A stretch of DNA of 64,000 nucleotides from Haladaptatus salinisoli (GCF_020614375.1 NZ_CP085327.1:558001-622000); one strand, 5' to 3'; shown: positions 35,580 to 45,065, counted from the first letter of the stretch. Notes: a model not told the origin generated them from the sequence alone. Numbers and translations: made by a program.

Positions 35580-36455
35580 TCATTCGACCTGCACGAGCAA
35601 CACGCCCGCGAGCACCAGCCCTCCACCGACCACGGTCACGGGCGTTATCGGTTCGGCGAGGATGGCCGCGCCGAGCAGGAGCGTGACCACGGGTTCGACG
35701 GTGCTGACGATGCTCGCGCGACTCGCGCCGACTCTCCCCAGCCCGGCGAAGAAGGTGAAGATGGGTAGCGCGGTGGCGACCACGGCGATGCCGGCGACGA
35801 CCGACCACTCGGCGGCCGTCGTCGGAATCGAGATGGTTCCCGTCGTCGAACCGAAGACGAAGTACGCGCAGGCCGCCGCCGGAAGGACGTGCGCGGTGAG
35901 TTGATCGGCGGGAACGACGTCCAGCGCGATTCTGCTCGCGGTGATGTAGCTCGCGTACACCGCGGCGGCCCCGAGGACGATGACGACGCCGCGCGGGTCG
36001 GCACCCGCCGGGTCGCCGCCCGTGATGAGCGCGACCCCGGTCAGCGCGAGGACGAGCGCCGCGCCGGTTCGGCGGGTCACGCGCTCCCCCAACAGGAGCG
36101 CGGAGAGCGCGACGACGAAGGCGGGGTAGGTGTAGAGCAGGATGCCGACGAGTCCGGCGGTCATGAACGTCAGTCCCCAGAAGTACAGTCCGCTCATCAC
36201 GGCGTAGCCGAACGCACCGAGGCCGAGACCGACGAGGAGGGTGCGCCCCGAGAAACGATGGAGTCGGCCGCGAACCGCCAAGCCCGCCCAGACCAGCGCG
36301 GTGGCGAACACGAATCGAAAGAAGAGGAGGGTCGGTATCGACAGCCCCGCGTCCGCCGCGAGTTTGCCGAAGATGCCGAGGGTGCCGAAGCCCACGGCTG
36401 AGACGACCACCAGCGCGGTGCCGACCCGGTCGGTCATTCGTCCGGGGGTTCGCAT
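35580..36455 (-). CDS. EamA/DMT-family exporter
   Basis: A 291-residue protein with ten hydrophobic segments arranged as two EamA repeats (about 12-145 and 155-290), as in RhaT/YdcZ-like metabolite exporters. A second-repeat motif VEPVVTLLLGAAILAEPITP is visible. Substrate unknown. Its 3' end converges on the SRPBCC gene. Confidence 0.9.
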   Translation of the reverse strand: MRTPGRMTDRVGTALVVVSAVGFGTLGIFGKLAADAGLSIPTLLFFRFVFATALVWAGLAVRGRLHRFSGRTLLVGLGLGAFGYAVMSGLYFWGLTFMTAGLVGILLYTYPAFVVALSALLLGERVTRRTGAALVLALTGVALITGGDPAGADPRGVVIVLGAAAVYASYITASRIALDVVPADQLTAHVLPAAACAYFVFGSTTGTISIPTTAAEWSVVAGIAVVATALPIFTFFAGLGRVGASRASIVSTVEPVVTLLLGAAILAEPITPVTVVGGGLVLAGVLLVQVE

Positions 36456-36510
36456 TTCTGCGGTAAATACGTGTATTTGTTCGGCTCAAAAATATCGACT
36501 CGATTTCAAA

Positions 36511-37227
36511 CTAGCCGAGGCGGACCAGCGCCGCCGTCGCGAACCGCTCGAAACCGAGTTCCCGCGCCAGCGCGACCGACCACGGCCACTCGTCCGCCGT
36601 CCGGTACTGCGGGAGGAGTCCCTCCGCGAGCGCGCGCTCCGTCGTCCGGGAGACGACGGCGCGGCCGTTCCCCTCGTTCCGGTGGTCCGGGTGCGTAACG
36701 ACGCCGATGTGCGCGATGAAGTCGTCCCAGCCTTCGTAGCCCGCGGTCGCGACGAGGTCGTCGTCGACGAACAGTCCGACCGTCTCGCCGGGCGAAAATC
36801 GCGGAGCACCCTGCTCCCACTCCTCGTCGGGAATCGCCGCGCGAAATCGGTCGTAGGCCGATTCGTCGGCGGACGTCAGTACACGAGCGTCGGACGAGAC
36901 CGGCGCGAACGATTCCCCGTCCGCGTACCCGTAGAACGCCGGGCCGAGCGCTCGCGTTACGGTTCCGAACGTTTCGAACCGTTCTCTGAGGGCGTCCTCG
37001 TCGCCGATGTCGAGCGGTTCCAAGCCGTCCGCGTGCCGACGGAGCGGTTCGACCAGCGACTCGGGAGCACCGACGACGAGCGATTCTCCGCTCCGGAACA
37101 ACTGGACGCCGCCCTCGTCGGCCGCGCCGACGGCCACGCCGGATTCGTCGAACGCACCGTTCTCGACGCCGAGGCGGTTCGTCCAGTACGAAGCGAGGGC
37201 GTCGAGCGTTCGGGTCGTGAGCGTCAC
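36511..37227 (-). CDS. GNAT-family N-acetyltransferase
   Basis: A 238-residue protein with a GNAT fold in its C-terminal half. The acetyl-CoA loop is HPDHRNEGNGRAVV (about 182-195), followed by WSVALARELGFERFATAAL. The N-terminal 120 residues are a divergent extra domain. The acceptor substrate cannot be read from sequence. An independent gene on the minus strand. Confidence 0.86.
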   Translation of the reverse strand: MTLTTRTLDALASYWTNRLGVENGAFDESGVAVGAADEGGVQLFRSGESLVVGAPESLVEPLRRHADGLEPLDIGDEDALRERFETFGTVTRALGPAFYGYADGESFAPVSSDARVLTSADESAYDRFRAAIPDEEWEQGAPRFSPGETVGLFVDDDLVATAGYEGWDDFIAHIGVVTHPDHRNEGNGRAVVSRTTERALAEGLLPQYRTADEWPWSVALARELGFERFATAALVRLG

Positions 37228-37341
37228 GTCTTCGACCTCGGTCGTTCCTTTTCGTCCACCGTGATAGGGGTTCGGGACGAAGGACGGTGGAAATATCGTC
37301 GTCGTTCGGTCGCGCGCCGACCGACGGAAGGCGGGTGTGGC

Positions 37342-38685
37342 TCAGACCAGACTACGCCCGTCGAATTCGCTCGCGGGGTAGTCGAGTTCCATCAGGTCGA
37401 GGATGGTCGGCGCGATGTCGAACAGGTCGACGCCCTCGTCGATGGTCACGTCGGCGTCCACGAACAGCGAGGCGTTGTCGAAGCTGTGCATCCCGTTTCG
37501 CGGGCCGGCGCCGAACACGTCGTCGTGGCCCTTGAACCCCGCCTTGAGGTCGAAGCCGTGGTTCGGGATGGCGACGAGGTCGGGCGCGATGTCCTCGTGG
37601 TCGCCGCGGAAGGCATCCTCCTTCTCGACCACGCGAGCGCACACCTTCTTCCCGTTCGGCCCCTCGAGGTTTTCGAGCATCCCCTTGAGTTCGGCGCGCT
37701 TTTCCTCGTACTCGTCCTGCGGAACGCTTCCGCGAGGTTCGCGCCCTTCGAGGTTGATGTAGAATCGCCCGGGGATGAGCGAGTAGGCGGCGGTGTCGTC
37801 GGCGATGTCGCCGAGTTCCTCGTGGTCGTCGTCCTGGTAGGAGAGCCACCCCTCGTCCGCGAGCCACTGGTTGAAGTGCACCTCGTAGTCGAGACCGGTG
37901 AACCCGTGGTCGCTGGCGACGACCATCGTCACGTCGTCGGCCAGCGCCTCTCGGAGCTTTCCGAGGTACTCGTCTACCTTCTTGTAGAACTCGATGAACT
38001 CCTCTTTGTACTCGCCGTCCTCCTCGTAATCGCGGAAGAGGAAGTGGTTGACCCGGTCGGTGGTCATGAAGACGCCGAAGAACAGGTCCCAGTCGTCCTG
38101 GTCGACGTAGTGACGGAACGCCTCGTAGCGCGCTTCGAGGGTCGCGTAGGCGTTCTCGAGGAACTCCGATTTGTCCGCCTCGTGTCCGAGTTTCGCGTTG
38201 GTGTCGATGCGGTAGTCGGTGGACTGCAGGTAGTCCCGCAGTTCGTCGGGGTACGCCGCCTTGTCCACGCCGGGCGAGAGGAACCCCGAAACCATGCGCT
38301 GGACGTTGCGCTGGGGCGGGAACGTGACCGGGACGTTCATCACCGTCGCGTTTCGGCCCGCGTCTGTCACGCGGTCCCAGATGCGCGTCGCCTGCACGTC
38401 CCGTCCCATCGGAACGTAGGTGTCGTACGAACCGACCTCGCGGTCCTGGAAGCCGTAGACGCCAGTTTGGCCGGGGTTGACGCCCGTCGTGAGGGAGGGC
38501 CAGCAGGCCGAGGATTCCGGCGGTACGATGCTATCTATCGCTCCCGCGCTCCCTTCGCTCGCCAGCGATGCGATGTTCGGGAACTCCGAAGCATTCTCCT
38601 TGAGAAAACTGTACGGCACGCCGTCGATGCCGAAGAAGGCTACCCGGGGGTCGTCGCCTCCACGGAGCCTATCGAAGAGACCCAT
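37342..38685 (-). CDS. Alkaline-phosphatase-superfamily phosphodiesterase
   Basis: A 447-residue enzyme of the nucleotide pyrophosphatase/phosphodiesterase branch. The first metal Asp is in VAFFGIDGVP, the nucleophile is expected in CWPSLTTGVNPGQTG, and the second metal site is VVASDHGFTG. I chose the ATG at 38685 (MGLFDRLRGGDD) over one five codons upstream. There is no signal peptide, so it acts in the cytoplasm. Substrate unknown; haloarchaeal relatives are often loosely annotated as phosphodiesterase or sulfatase-like. Confidence 0.88.
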   Translation of the reverse strand: MGLFDRLRGGDDPRVAFFGIDGVPYSFLKENASEFPNIASLASEGSAGAIDSIVPPESSACWPSLTTGVNPGQTGVYGFQDREVGSYDTYVPMGRDVQATRIWDRVTDAGRNATVMNVPVTFPPQRNVQRMVSGFLSPGVDKAAYPDELRDYLQSTDYRIDTNAKLGHEADKSEFLENAYATLEARYEAFRHYVDQDDWDLFFGVFMTTDRVNHFLFRDYEEDGEYKEEFIEFYKKVDEYLGKLREALADDVTMVVASDHGFTGLDYEVHFNQWLADEGWLSYQDDDHEELGDIADDTAAYSLIPGRFYINLEGREPRGSVPQDEYEEKRAELKGMLENLEGPNGKKVCARVVEKEDAFRGDHEDIAPDLVAIPNHGFDLKAGFKGHDDVFGAGPRNGMHSFDNASLFVDADVTIDEGVDLFDIAPTILDLMELDYPASEFDGRSLV

Positions 38686-38745
38686 ACGCCGCCCTACCAC
38701 AGGCGGCTACAAGAACCTTCGTTTCCATGCTACGGACTATCGAAC

Positions 38746-39858
38746 CTACGAACTCTCAAACGCAGTGAACAACGCCTTCCGAGTGCTCGCGTCGATGAGC
38801 GAATCCAGCGTCCCGGCGTGTCGGCTGTCGACCTGCGCGAAGATACCGAGCGGGACGCGCGCGGTCGCGGCGTCCGCGTTCCCGCCCGTCGTCTCGCTCG
38901 CGTCGAACGCCCCGTCGAGGATGTCCACCGCGCTGGTGCGAACGTCCTCCGCGCGACAGGAGATGACGATGGTCTCCTCGTGTAATCCGAACACGGCCGC
39001 CGTCGAGACGCCTTCCAATCGGAGTAGCGAGTCCGCCGACTCCTCCAACGCGCTGACCGACGGAACCGCCCCGACGTTCGACACGGCGAAACTCGCCCGG
39101 CGCTCCCGGTTGGCGATGGCTTCGCCGAGCACGTCGAAGGTGTCGCCGCTGACGCCCGGCGACCGCAGGGCCTCGATGCGTCCGAGGTCGGCGTAGGCGT
39201 GCAGGAACCCGGCGGCGTCGTAGTCGTTGACGCCGTTGGCCCGGCGGAACTCCCGCGTTCCGGCGCGAACGCCGTAGAGGAGCGCGGTCGCCACGCGCTG
39301 GTCGGGGACGAGGCCCGCGTCGCGGACGAGGTCGGTCACCACGGTCGAGGTCGCGCCGTCGTCCGTTCGCGTGATGGTCAGGATGTTCTCCTCGGCGGTC
39401 GGTCGGTGTCGGACGACGCCGACGACCGGCGGGTTGTTCGAGAGGCGCGGAACCGCGCCGCCGCCGCCGATGGCGATGGCGGCGTCGCAGTCGGGGAGTC
39501 CATCGCCCGTCTCGCCGATGACCGTCAGGTCGACGTCGAAGATGTTGCAGAACGCCTTGCTGTCCTCGCCCGTCACCTCCCCCTCCGCGGCGATGCGCCC
39601 CGCGACGCCCCAGTCCTTGCAGAGGGCTTGCACGCCCACCGCCGCCGCGAGCGAGTCGATGCTCGCGCTCTCGGGAACGACGAGGGCGACGCGGTTCTGG
39701 CCGGCCACCGTCTCGCGGAGCGAGTCGACGGGCGACCGATCGGTGCCGCGGCGCAGAGAGCGAAGTTGGACGGCGTAGAGAACGCCGCCGCTGGAGAGAA
39801 CGAGCGCGAGCGCGGCGAGCACGACCGGCGCGTTTTCGAGGACCGAACCGAGGAGCAT
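38746..39858 (-). CDS. Membrane-anchored DHH-family protein with degenerate active site
   Basis: A 370-residue protein with one N-terminal membrane helix (about 8-31), a DHH-like domain and a DHHA1-like C-terminus (GGNADAATARVPLG). The usual metal motifs are altered. Motif I, normally DxD, reads PESASIDS (62-69) and the name-giving DHH is VRHRP (149-153). The GATST segment after it (168-172) is kept. It probably binds a nucleotide or nucleic acid ligand but may not hydrolyse it. An AATTATTTAC box lies 26-35 bases upstream (39884-39893). Confidence 0.85.
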   Translation of the reverse strand: MLLGSVLENAPVVLAALALVLSSGGVLYAVQLRSLRRGTDRSPVDSLRETVAGQNRVALVVPESASIDSLAAAVGVQALCKDWGVAGRIAAEGEVTGEDSKAFCNIFDVDLTVIGETGDGLPDCDAAIAIGGGGAVPRLSNNPPVVGVVRHRPTAEENILTITRTDDGATSTVVTDLVRDAGLVPDQRVATALLYGVRAGTREFRRANGVNDYDAAGFLHAYADLGRIEALRSPGVSGDTFDVLGEAIANRERRASFAVSNVGAVPSVSALEESADSLLRLEGVSTAAVFGLHEETIVISCRAEDVRTSAVDILDGAFDASETTGGNADAATARVPLGIFAQVDSRHAGTLDSLIDASTRKALFTAFESS

Positions 39859-40037
39859 TGCTATCGCATAGCTCCGCGCTAGCGTAAATAATTTCGGGTG
39901 AGCGACTGTGACAGTTATAAGACTAGTTCGGTTGGAGAGTTTGCTAACGAGTAAATACGCCTATCATCTGGCGGTCGGAGGAGCACTGCGGAAAAATTCG
40001 ATGATACAAATTTCTGACCGTATCGACCGGATGACGG

Positions 40038-40571
40038 CTATCCGAAGTGTTCCGCGTACAGCTCCTGGGCGTGTTCGATGGCGTTCAACGCGGCCTCCCG
40101 ATCCTCCCAGCCCTGCGTTTCGACTTCCTTGCCCGCTTCGAGGTTCTTGTAGGTGGCGAAGAACTCGTCTATCTCGTCTTTTTGCTGTTGCGTGATGTCG
40201 TCCACGTCCTCGATGTGGTCGAAGCGCGGGTCTTCGACGGGGACGGCGATGACCTTGTCGTCCTGTTCGCCGTCGTCGTCCATCTTCATGAGCGCGACGG
40301 GGCGCACTTCGATGACGCAGCCGGGGAACGTCGAATCCTCGACGAGAACGAGCACGTCGAATGGGTCTTCGTCGTCGTAGTACGACTGCGGGATGAAGCC
40401 GTAATCACCCGGGTAGTGGACGTTGCTGTGGAGCACCCGGTCGAGCATGACGCCGGGGATGTCCTTGTCGTACTCGTACTTGTTCCGGTCACCTTTGAGA
40501 CACTCGACGACTGCGTAGATTTCCTCGGGAGCGTTCGGCCCCGTTTCGAGGTCTTCCCAGAGATTCGTCAT
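40038..40571 (-). CDS. ppa: Inorganic pyrophosphatase (family I)
   Basis: A 177-residue enzyme hydrolysing pyrophosphate from biosynthetic reactions. Conserved residues are visible in NKYEYDKDIPG, VHYPGDYGFIPQSYYDDEDPFDVLVLV and MKMDDDGEQDDKVIAVP, which together build the Mg2+ site. I chose the ATG at 40571 (MTNLWEDLETGP), matching the family length; the longer frame adds 18 basic residues. ACTTTTTGG about 30 bases upstream is a plausible promoter. Confidence 0.95.
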   Translation of the reverse strand: MTNLWEDLETGPNAPEEIYAVVECLKGDRNKYEYDKDIPGVMLDRVLHSNVHYPGDYGFIPQSYYDDEDPFDVLVLVEDSTFPGCVIEVRPVALMKMDDDGEQDDKVIAVPVEDPRFDHIEDVDDITQQQKDEIDEFFATYKNLEAGKEVETQGWEDREAALNAIEHAQELYAEHFG

Positions 40572-40744
40572 GGGTCGTCTGCGAATCGACGGGAAGACCA
40601 AAAAGTCCTTTCGGCATCGACGCAAACCCCCCGTTACTCACTCGCTCGGTCATCCCGAAAGAGCACACGTCACCGCCGTCGAGAGTGACCACTCAGTAAT
40701 AAAATCGAACGAAAGCGAAGAGAAACACCAAGAAACTTGAGAAG

Positions 40745-40771
40745 GGTTAAATATCTCGATTACATATCTCG
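40745..40771 (+). promoter_or_regulatory. TATA box and direct repeats before the PadR gene
   Basis: GGTTAAATAT (40745-40754) is a TATA box. ATATCTCG occurs twice, at 40751-40758 and 40764-40771, 13 bases apart and overlapping the box. The arrangement would suit autoregulation by the PadR protein encoded just downstream. Confidence 0.4.
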
Positions 40772-40785
40772 TCGTGTCAAAGCCA

Positions 40786-41142
40786 ATGTCAGAGGCACAA
40801 ACACTCACCGAAAGCAGTACCGCCCGCGACCTCACCGCGTTTCAGCGGAACATCCTCATCGTCCTCACCGAGGAGCCGATGTACGGTCTCGCCATCAAGC
40901 GGGAACTCGAGGACTTCTACGACGCGGAAGTGAACCACGGTCGGCTGTACCCCAACCTCGACACGCTGGTCGAGCGCGGGCTGGTCGAGAAGAGCGAGTT
41001 GGACAAGCGCACCAACGAGTACGGCCTGACGCAGGACGGGCTGAGCGCAGTCGAGGACTCGCTGGCGTGGTCGCTCTCGAAGTTCGTCACGAACGAGGAG
41101 CGCGCGGAGCAGGTTCGCTCGCTCATCGAGAAGCACGAGTAA
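40786..41142 (+). CDS. PadR-family transcriptional regulator
   Basis: A 118-residue winged-helix protein with the PadR core FQRNILIVLTEEPMYGLAIKREL and NHGRLYPNLDTLVERGLVEK, followed by a C-terminal dimerisation helix. I prefer the ATG at 40786 (MSEAQTLTESST); a GTG at 40774 would give a leaderless message. No obvious target operon lies next to it. It converges on the RnhA-operon protein with a 20-base overlap. Confidence 0.88.
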   Translation: MSEAQTLTESSTARDLTAFQRNILIVLTEEPMYGLAIKRELEDFYDAEVNHGRLYPNLDTLVERGLVEKSELDKRTNEYGLTQDGLSAVEDSLAWSLSKFVTNEERAEQVRSLIEKHE

Positions 41143-41668
41143 CCGACTCGAACACGAGCTCGATCGATTTTTCGACGACCTCCTTCTGAGCGTCGCTTGG
41201 CCACGCGTTTCGTCGGAAGTAGTCGGTGCGGAACTCGTCGACTTCGGCGGCGGTCGCCGACTCGACGGGCCGGGCGTAGTGGTTGCTCATGAAGTCGGCG
41301 AACGCCTCGGCGTTCGCGCCGTGCACCTCGCCGTGGGCGTCGCGAACCGTCCTCGCGACGGCCCGGTTGTGTTCGTCTATCTCGCCCCAGTCGTCCGGGT
41401 CGCCGGGACCGTCGAGCGGAATCTCGACGGCGCGACCCGTATCTTCGATTCGCTCGACCCGAATCGCGCCGTCTTCGACCCACTCCGCGGGGTGAAGGAC
41501 GAGGACGGTTCGCGCGTCGTCTTCGCGAATGCGCGCGATAAAATCGTGTTCGGCGAGCAGTCGCTCGCGCTCCGCTCGGTACGCCTCGGCTTCGTCGTCC
41601 CCCGCTTCGCGCGCGAGGTGCGTCAGTCGCTCCGCTTCCGAAATCGTGTCGTTCGGCAGTTCAGCCAT
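41123..41668 (-). CDS. RnhA-operon protein, conserved haloarchaeal
   Basis: A 181-residue acidic protein, start MAELPNDTISEAERLTHLAR. I recall haloarchaeal homologues annotated as RnhA operon protein (possibly DUF7108). Its ATG overlaps the end of rnhA by eight bases, so the pair is translated together. FADFMSNHYARPVESATAAE looks conserved. Function unknown. Confidence 0.82.
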   Translation of the reverse strand: MAELPNDTISEAERLTHLAREAGDDEAEAYRAERERLLAEHDFIARIREDDARTVLVLHPAEWVEDGAIRVERIEDTGRAVEIPLDGPGDPDDWGEIDEHNRAVARTVRDAHGEVHGANAEAFADFMSNHYARPVESATAAEVDEFRTDYFRRNAWPSDAQKEVVEKSIELVFESVTRASR

Positions 41669-42254
41669 CGTCTAACGCCTCGTTTACCAGTTTATCGGCG
41701 CGCTCGTTTACCTCCCGCGGAACGTGCTTGAGCGACCACGTCTCGAACTCGTCGAGCAGCTCCCGCGCTCGAACCCGTTTTTCGCGCAGTTCGGGGTCGT
41801 TCGTCTTCCACGCGCCGGTCACCTGCTTGACGACGAGCTGCGAGTCGCCCTTCACGTCCACGGTGTCGAACCCGTAATCGCGGGCGGCTTCGAGGCCTTG
41901 GACGAGCGCCTCGTACTCGGCCTGGTTGTTCGTGGCGCGTCCGATCCGCTCGCCGCCTTCCGCGGCGATACCGTCGCTGGTGACGATGACCCAGCCGGTC
42001 GCGGCCGGGCCGGGGTTCCCGCGACTGCCCCCGTCGAAGTAGACGTACGCGTGGCCGCCCGCGTCGCTCAGCAGCGCCTCGATATCCTGCGGGTTCGCGC
42101 CCTGGATGACGACTTTATCGTCGTACGCGACGGCGACGGCGTCGCCGCGCTTCGCTCGCCAGCGTTCGTACTCGTTCTTCCCCTCGGACACGATGACCCC
42201 GGCGCTGGCGAGCGCCTCGCGCGCCTCGTCCACGTCGCACTCGATGACTGGCAT
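41661..42254 (-). CDS. rnhA: Ribonuclease HI
   Basis: A 197-residue enzyme cleaving RNA in RNA-DNA hybrids. The catalytic carboxylates are Asp74 (FDGGSRGNPG), Glu113 (NNQAEYEAL), Asp137 (KGDSQL) and Asp187 (NERADKL). The first 68 or so residues form the extra N-terminal domain known from haloarchaeal type 1 RNase H. It is the first gene of a two-gene operon and diverges from tfb. Confidence 0.94.
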   Translation of the reverse strand: MPVIECDVDEAREALASAGVIVSEGKNEYERWRAKRGDAVAVAYDDKVVIQGANPQDIEALLSDAGGHAYVYFDGGSRGNPGPAATGWVIVTSDGIAAEGGERIGRATNNQAEYEALVQGLEAARDYGFDTVDVKGDSQLVVKQVTGAWKTNDPELREKRVRARELLDEFETWSLKHVPREVNERADKLVNEALDDG

Positions 42255-42348
42255 TGGTCGGCACTCGTCCGCGTGTAAGTAAACGGGTTCCGATACGTTC
42301 GACGTGCGTGCTACCGTCTGTCAGATATATATAGCTTTTGTCCAAGGG

Positions 42349-42354
42349 TTTAAG
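42349..42354 (+). promoter_or_regulatory. TATA box of the TFB gene
   Basis: TTTAAG lies 30-35 bases before the ATG at 42384, in a region with additional AT tracts (ATATATATAG, 42324-42333). This is consistent with a leaderless or very short-leader mRNA. Confidence 0.5.
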
Positions 42355-42383
42355 TGCTTCGAAGCTACTACTATAAAAGTGCG

Positions 42384-43349
42384 ATGACACGGTCCACTCG
42401 CCAGCGGGAGCGCCAACTTGAAGGGGAGCAAACGGCGAACGAACGAGAGGGAGAGCGATCTTGTCCTGAGTGCGAATCTGATAATCTGGTCAAGAGTAAC
42501 GACCGTTCCGAACTGATCTGTGACGACTGCGGATTGGTCGTCGAGGAAGAGCAGATCGACCCCGGCCCGGAGTGGCGTGCCTTCAACCATCAGGAACGCC
42601 AGCAGAAATCGCGCGTGGGCGCGCCGACCACGCAGACGATGCACGACAAGGGGTTGACGACGACCATCGACTGGAAGGACAAAGACGCCTACGGTCGATC
42701 CATCTCTTCTAAAAAGCGCAGTCAGATGCACCGACTGCGCAAGTGGCAGGAACGTATCCGAACGAAGGACGCGGGCGAGCGCAACCTGCAGTTCGCCCTT
42801 TCGGAGATCGACCGGATGGCGTCCGCGCTCGGCGTTCCGCGCTCGGTCCGCGAGGTCGCCTCGGTCATCTACCGTCGCGCGCTCAAGGAAGATCTGATCC
42901 GCGGGCGCTCGATCGAGGGCGTGGCGACCAGTGCGCTCTACGCCGCCTGCCGAAAGGAAGGCATCCCGCGGAGCCTCGAGGAGATCTCCGAGGTATCTCG
43001 CGTCGAGCGAAAGGAGATCGGTCGAACGTACCGGTACATCTCGCAGGAACTCGGCCTCGAGATGAAACCCGTCGACCCGAAGAAGTACGTTCCCCGGTTC
43101 TGTTCCGAACTCGAACTCAGCGAAGAAGTCCAGTCGAAAGCGAACGACATCATCGAGACGACCGCGGAAGAAGGGTTGCTCTCGGGCAAATCGCCGACGG
43201 GGTACGCCGCGGCCGCGATCTACGCCGCGTCGCTGCTCTGCAACGAGAAAAAGACCCAGCGCGAAGTCGCCGACGTCGCGCAGGTGACCGAGGTCACCAT
43301 CCGCAACCGGTACCAAGAACAGATCGAAGCGATGGGAATCCACAGCTAA
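42384..43349 (+). CDS. tfb: Transcription initiation factor IIB (TFB)
   Basis: A 321-residue general transcription factor. The N-terminal zinc ribbon has CPEC (27-30) and CDDC (46-49). A B-finger/linker region ([11 protein letters not shown]) follows, then two cyclin-like repeats, each with the pattern beginning [12 protein letters not shown] and [14 protein letters not shown]. It bridges TBP and RNA polymerase and sets promoter use. Haloarchaea usually have several TFBs with different promoter sets; this window shows only one. Confidence 0.96.
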   Translation: MTRSTRQRERQLEGEQTANEREGERSCPECESDNLVKSNDRSELICDDCGLVVEEEQIDPGPEWRAFNHQERQQKSRVGAPTTQTMHDKGLTTTIDWKDKDAYGRSISSKKRSQMHRLRKWQERIRTKDAGERNLQFALSEIDRMASALGVPRSVREVASVIYRRALKEDLIRGRSIEGVATSALYAACRKEGIPRSLEEISEVSRVERKEIGRTYRYISQELGLEMKPVDPKKYVPRFCSELELSEEVQSKANDIIETTAEEGLLSGKSPTGYAAAAIYAASLLCNEKKTQREVADVAQVTEVTIRNRYQEQIEAMGIHS

Positions 43350-43520
43350 GACTCGTCCAGCTTATTTTATCGCCCCCGCCCGCCGAGTGTCAGCTATCGC
43401 GGTCGCCCGTTCCGCGAGTCGTCCTCGGCGGGTCGCCGAAGTCGTTCCCGGTCCGTCGCCCGCGACCGTAACCGCGGGACGACCGAACGTTCAAGCCGTC
43501 CGCGACCCTAGAGCGAGCGA

Positions 43521-44780
43521 ATGCGGTTGGACGAGTACATCGACGACCTGCGGCCCGACGAGGAGGAGCGCAGACGCCGTCTCGCCGAGGAGAAGTCCTA
43601 CGAGATTCTGGACTACGTGGACGATTTCGAGGAGCGGTTCTCGGAGGTGGCGCAGGGTGATTCTCTGTTCGGAAGCACGTCGCCCTCGGTGTTCGTCGGC
43701 CGGTCGTCGTACCCCAACGTCTCGACCGGAATCCTCTCGCCGGTCGGCGAGGAAGAGCGCGCGTCGGAGTTCGCCACCAGCGGCGACTGGTACCGGCGCG
43801 GCCTCGACATCGACAACGTGCTCCAGTACCGAACCGGGCTGTTGAACTCGAACCGCTCCGCGAAGGTGAACGTGGACGACGTGTGGGACGGATTCGTCGG
43901 CGTCCAGCGCGAGATCGCCATCGCCGACCGCCCGGTGGACGTGGAGATCGGCCTCGCCGAGAGACTCGACTTGGACGTGAGCGTGGACGACGTCGCAACC
44001 CCGACCGGCCCCTCCGCCCGCGCGGACTCGGCGACGCTGGCGGAGAATCCGCACGTCCCGCGCCCCGTCAAGAAGACGCTGGAGGACGACGACTGGCAGG
44101 CTCAGGGCGCGATGACCTACCTCTACCGCCGGGGGTTCGACGTGTACGACATCAACACCATCCTCTCCGCGGGCGCGCTGGGACGGGGGCGGAACCGAAA
44201 GCTCGTCCCGACGCGCTGGTCGATAACGGCGGTGGACGACACCGTCGGGCAGTACCTCCGCGGGCGCATCCGCGACGCGCCGAGCATCGACGAGACGCAG
44301 GTCTGGGTGAACGAGTACATGGGTAACCGCTACTGGGTCGTCCTCGCGCCGGGACGGTGGGAGTTCGAACTCGTGGAGATGAAAGCGCCGGGGAGCATCT
44401 GGAACCCCTCCCGGGACGACGACATCTGGATGGGGAGCGCCCACGAGGGGTTCGAGGGCAGAACCCAGTACGTCGAGGAGACGTCGGGGGCGTACTACGC
44501 CTCTCGGCTCGGCGTGCTGGAACACTTGGAGAGCATCGGCCGGCAGGCGAAAGCCCTCGTGCTCCGCGAGGTGAGCGACGACTACTGGGCCCCCGTCGGC
44601 GTCTGGCAGGTGCGAGAGAGCGTCAGAAACGCCTTCGACGGGGAGTTCGGCGAATCGGAATCGTTCCACGCCGCGGTTCGGAACATCGTGCCGGAGCTTC
44701 CGATCTCGATGAACCGACTCCGCCGAAAGTCCGAGATGGTCTCCGGCGTGCAGGCGAACCTGTTCGATTTCGGGCGGTGA
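43521..44780 (+). CDS. nreA: DNA repair protein NreA
   Basis: A 419-residue archaeal Nre-family protein, recognised by segments such as VFVGRSSYPNVSTGILSPV near residue 56, GRNRKLVPTRWSITAVDDTV and PGRWEFELVEMKAPGSIWNP. It ends with QANLFDF (411-417), a canonical PCNA-interacting peptide. The family is linked to DNA damage tolerance together with PCNA. There is no N-terminal Cys-cluster extension, so this is the NreA form. A stand-alone gene. Confidence 0.92.
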   Translation: MRLDEYIDDLRPDEEERRRRLAEEKSYEILDYVDDFEERFSEVAQGDSLFGSTSPSVFVGRSSYPNVSTGILSPVGEEERASEFATSGDWYRRGLDIDNVLQYRTGLLNSNRSAKVNVDDVWDGFVGVQREIAIADRPVDVEIGLAERLDLDVSVDDVATPTGPSARADSATLAENPHVPRPVKKTLEDDDWQAQGAMTYLYRRGFDVYDINTILSAGALGRGRNRKLVPTRWSITAVDDTVGQYLRGRIRDAPSIDETQVWVNEYMGNRYWVVLAPGRWEFELVEMKAPGSIWNPSRDDDIWMGSAHEGFEGRTQYVEETSGAYYASRLGVLEHLESIGRQAKALVLREVSDDYWAPVGVWQVRESVRNAFDGEFGESESFHAAVRNIVPELPISMNRLRRKSEMVSGVQANLFDFGR

Positions 44781-44873
44781 GTCGACGATCGGTTCGTTGA
44801 AACGCGGTCCCCGGGCGTCCCGGAACGCATTTTACCGGGACGAGACTTACCAAATCGAGTAGAGCTGGAACCC

Positions 44874-45065
44874 ATGCGCCGCCGTCGCCTCCTCACCCTG
44901 CTCGGTGCCGCAACCGGCGGGGGCTGTCACTCGATCGTGGGGGCGTCCCCTCCCGACGCGAACCCCGGTCGACGCGACACGCCGAACCTCACCGTTTGGC
45001 GCACCAGTAACCCGAGCGAACGCTGCGAAACGACCGCCACGACCGCCGAAGCCTCGACGGAGTGA
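44874..45065 (+). CDS. Short lipoprotein-like frame, possibly a truncated gene
   Basis: A 63-codon frame starting with a convincing Tat/lipoprotein signal: RRRRLLTLLGAATGGGC with the lipobox Cys at 18. Only 45 low-complexity residues follow before the stop. Haloarchaeal lipoproteins of this kind are usually much longer, so this may be the 5' remnant of a broken gene. I could not see a clear continuation in another frame before the converging MFS gene begins at 45131. Confidence 0.4.
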   Translation: MRRRRLLTLLGAATGGGCHSIVGASPPDANPGRRDTPNLTVWRTSNPSERCETTATTAEASTE

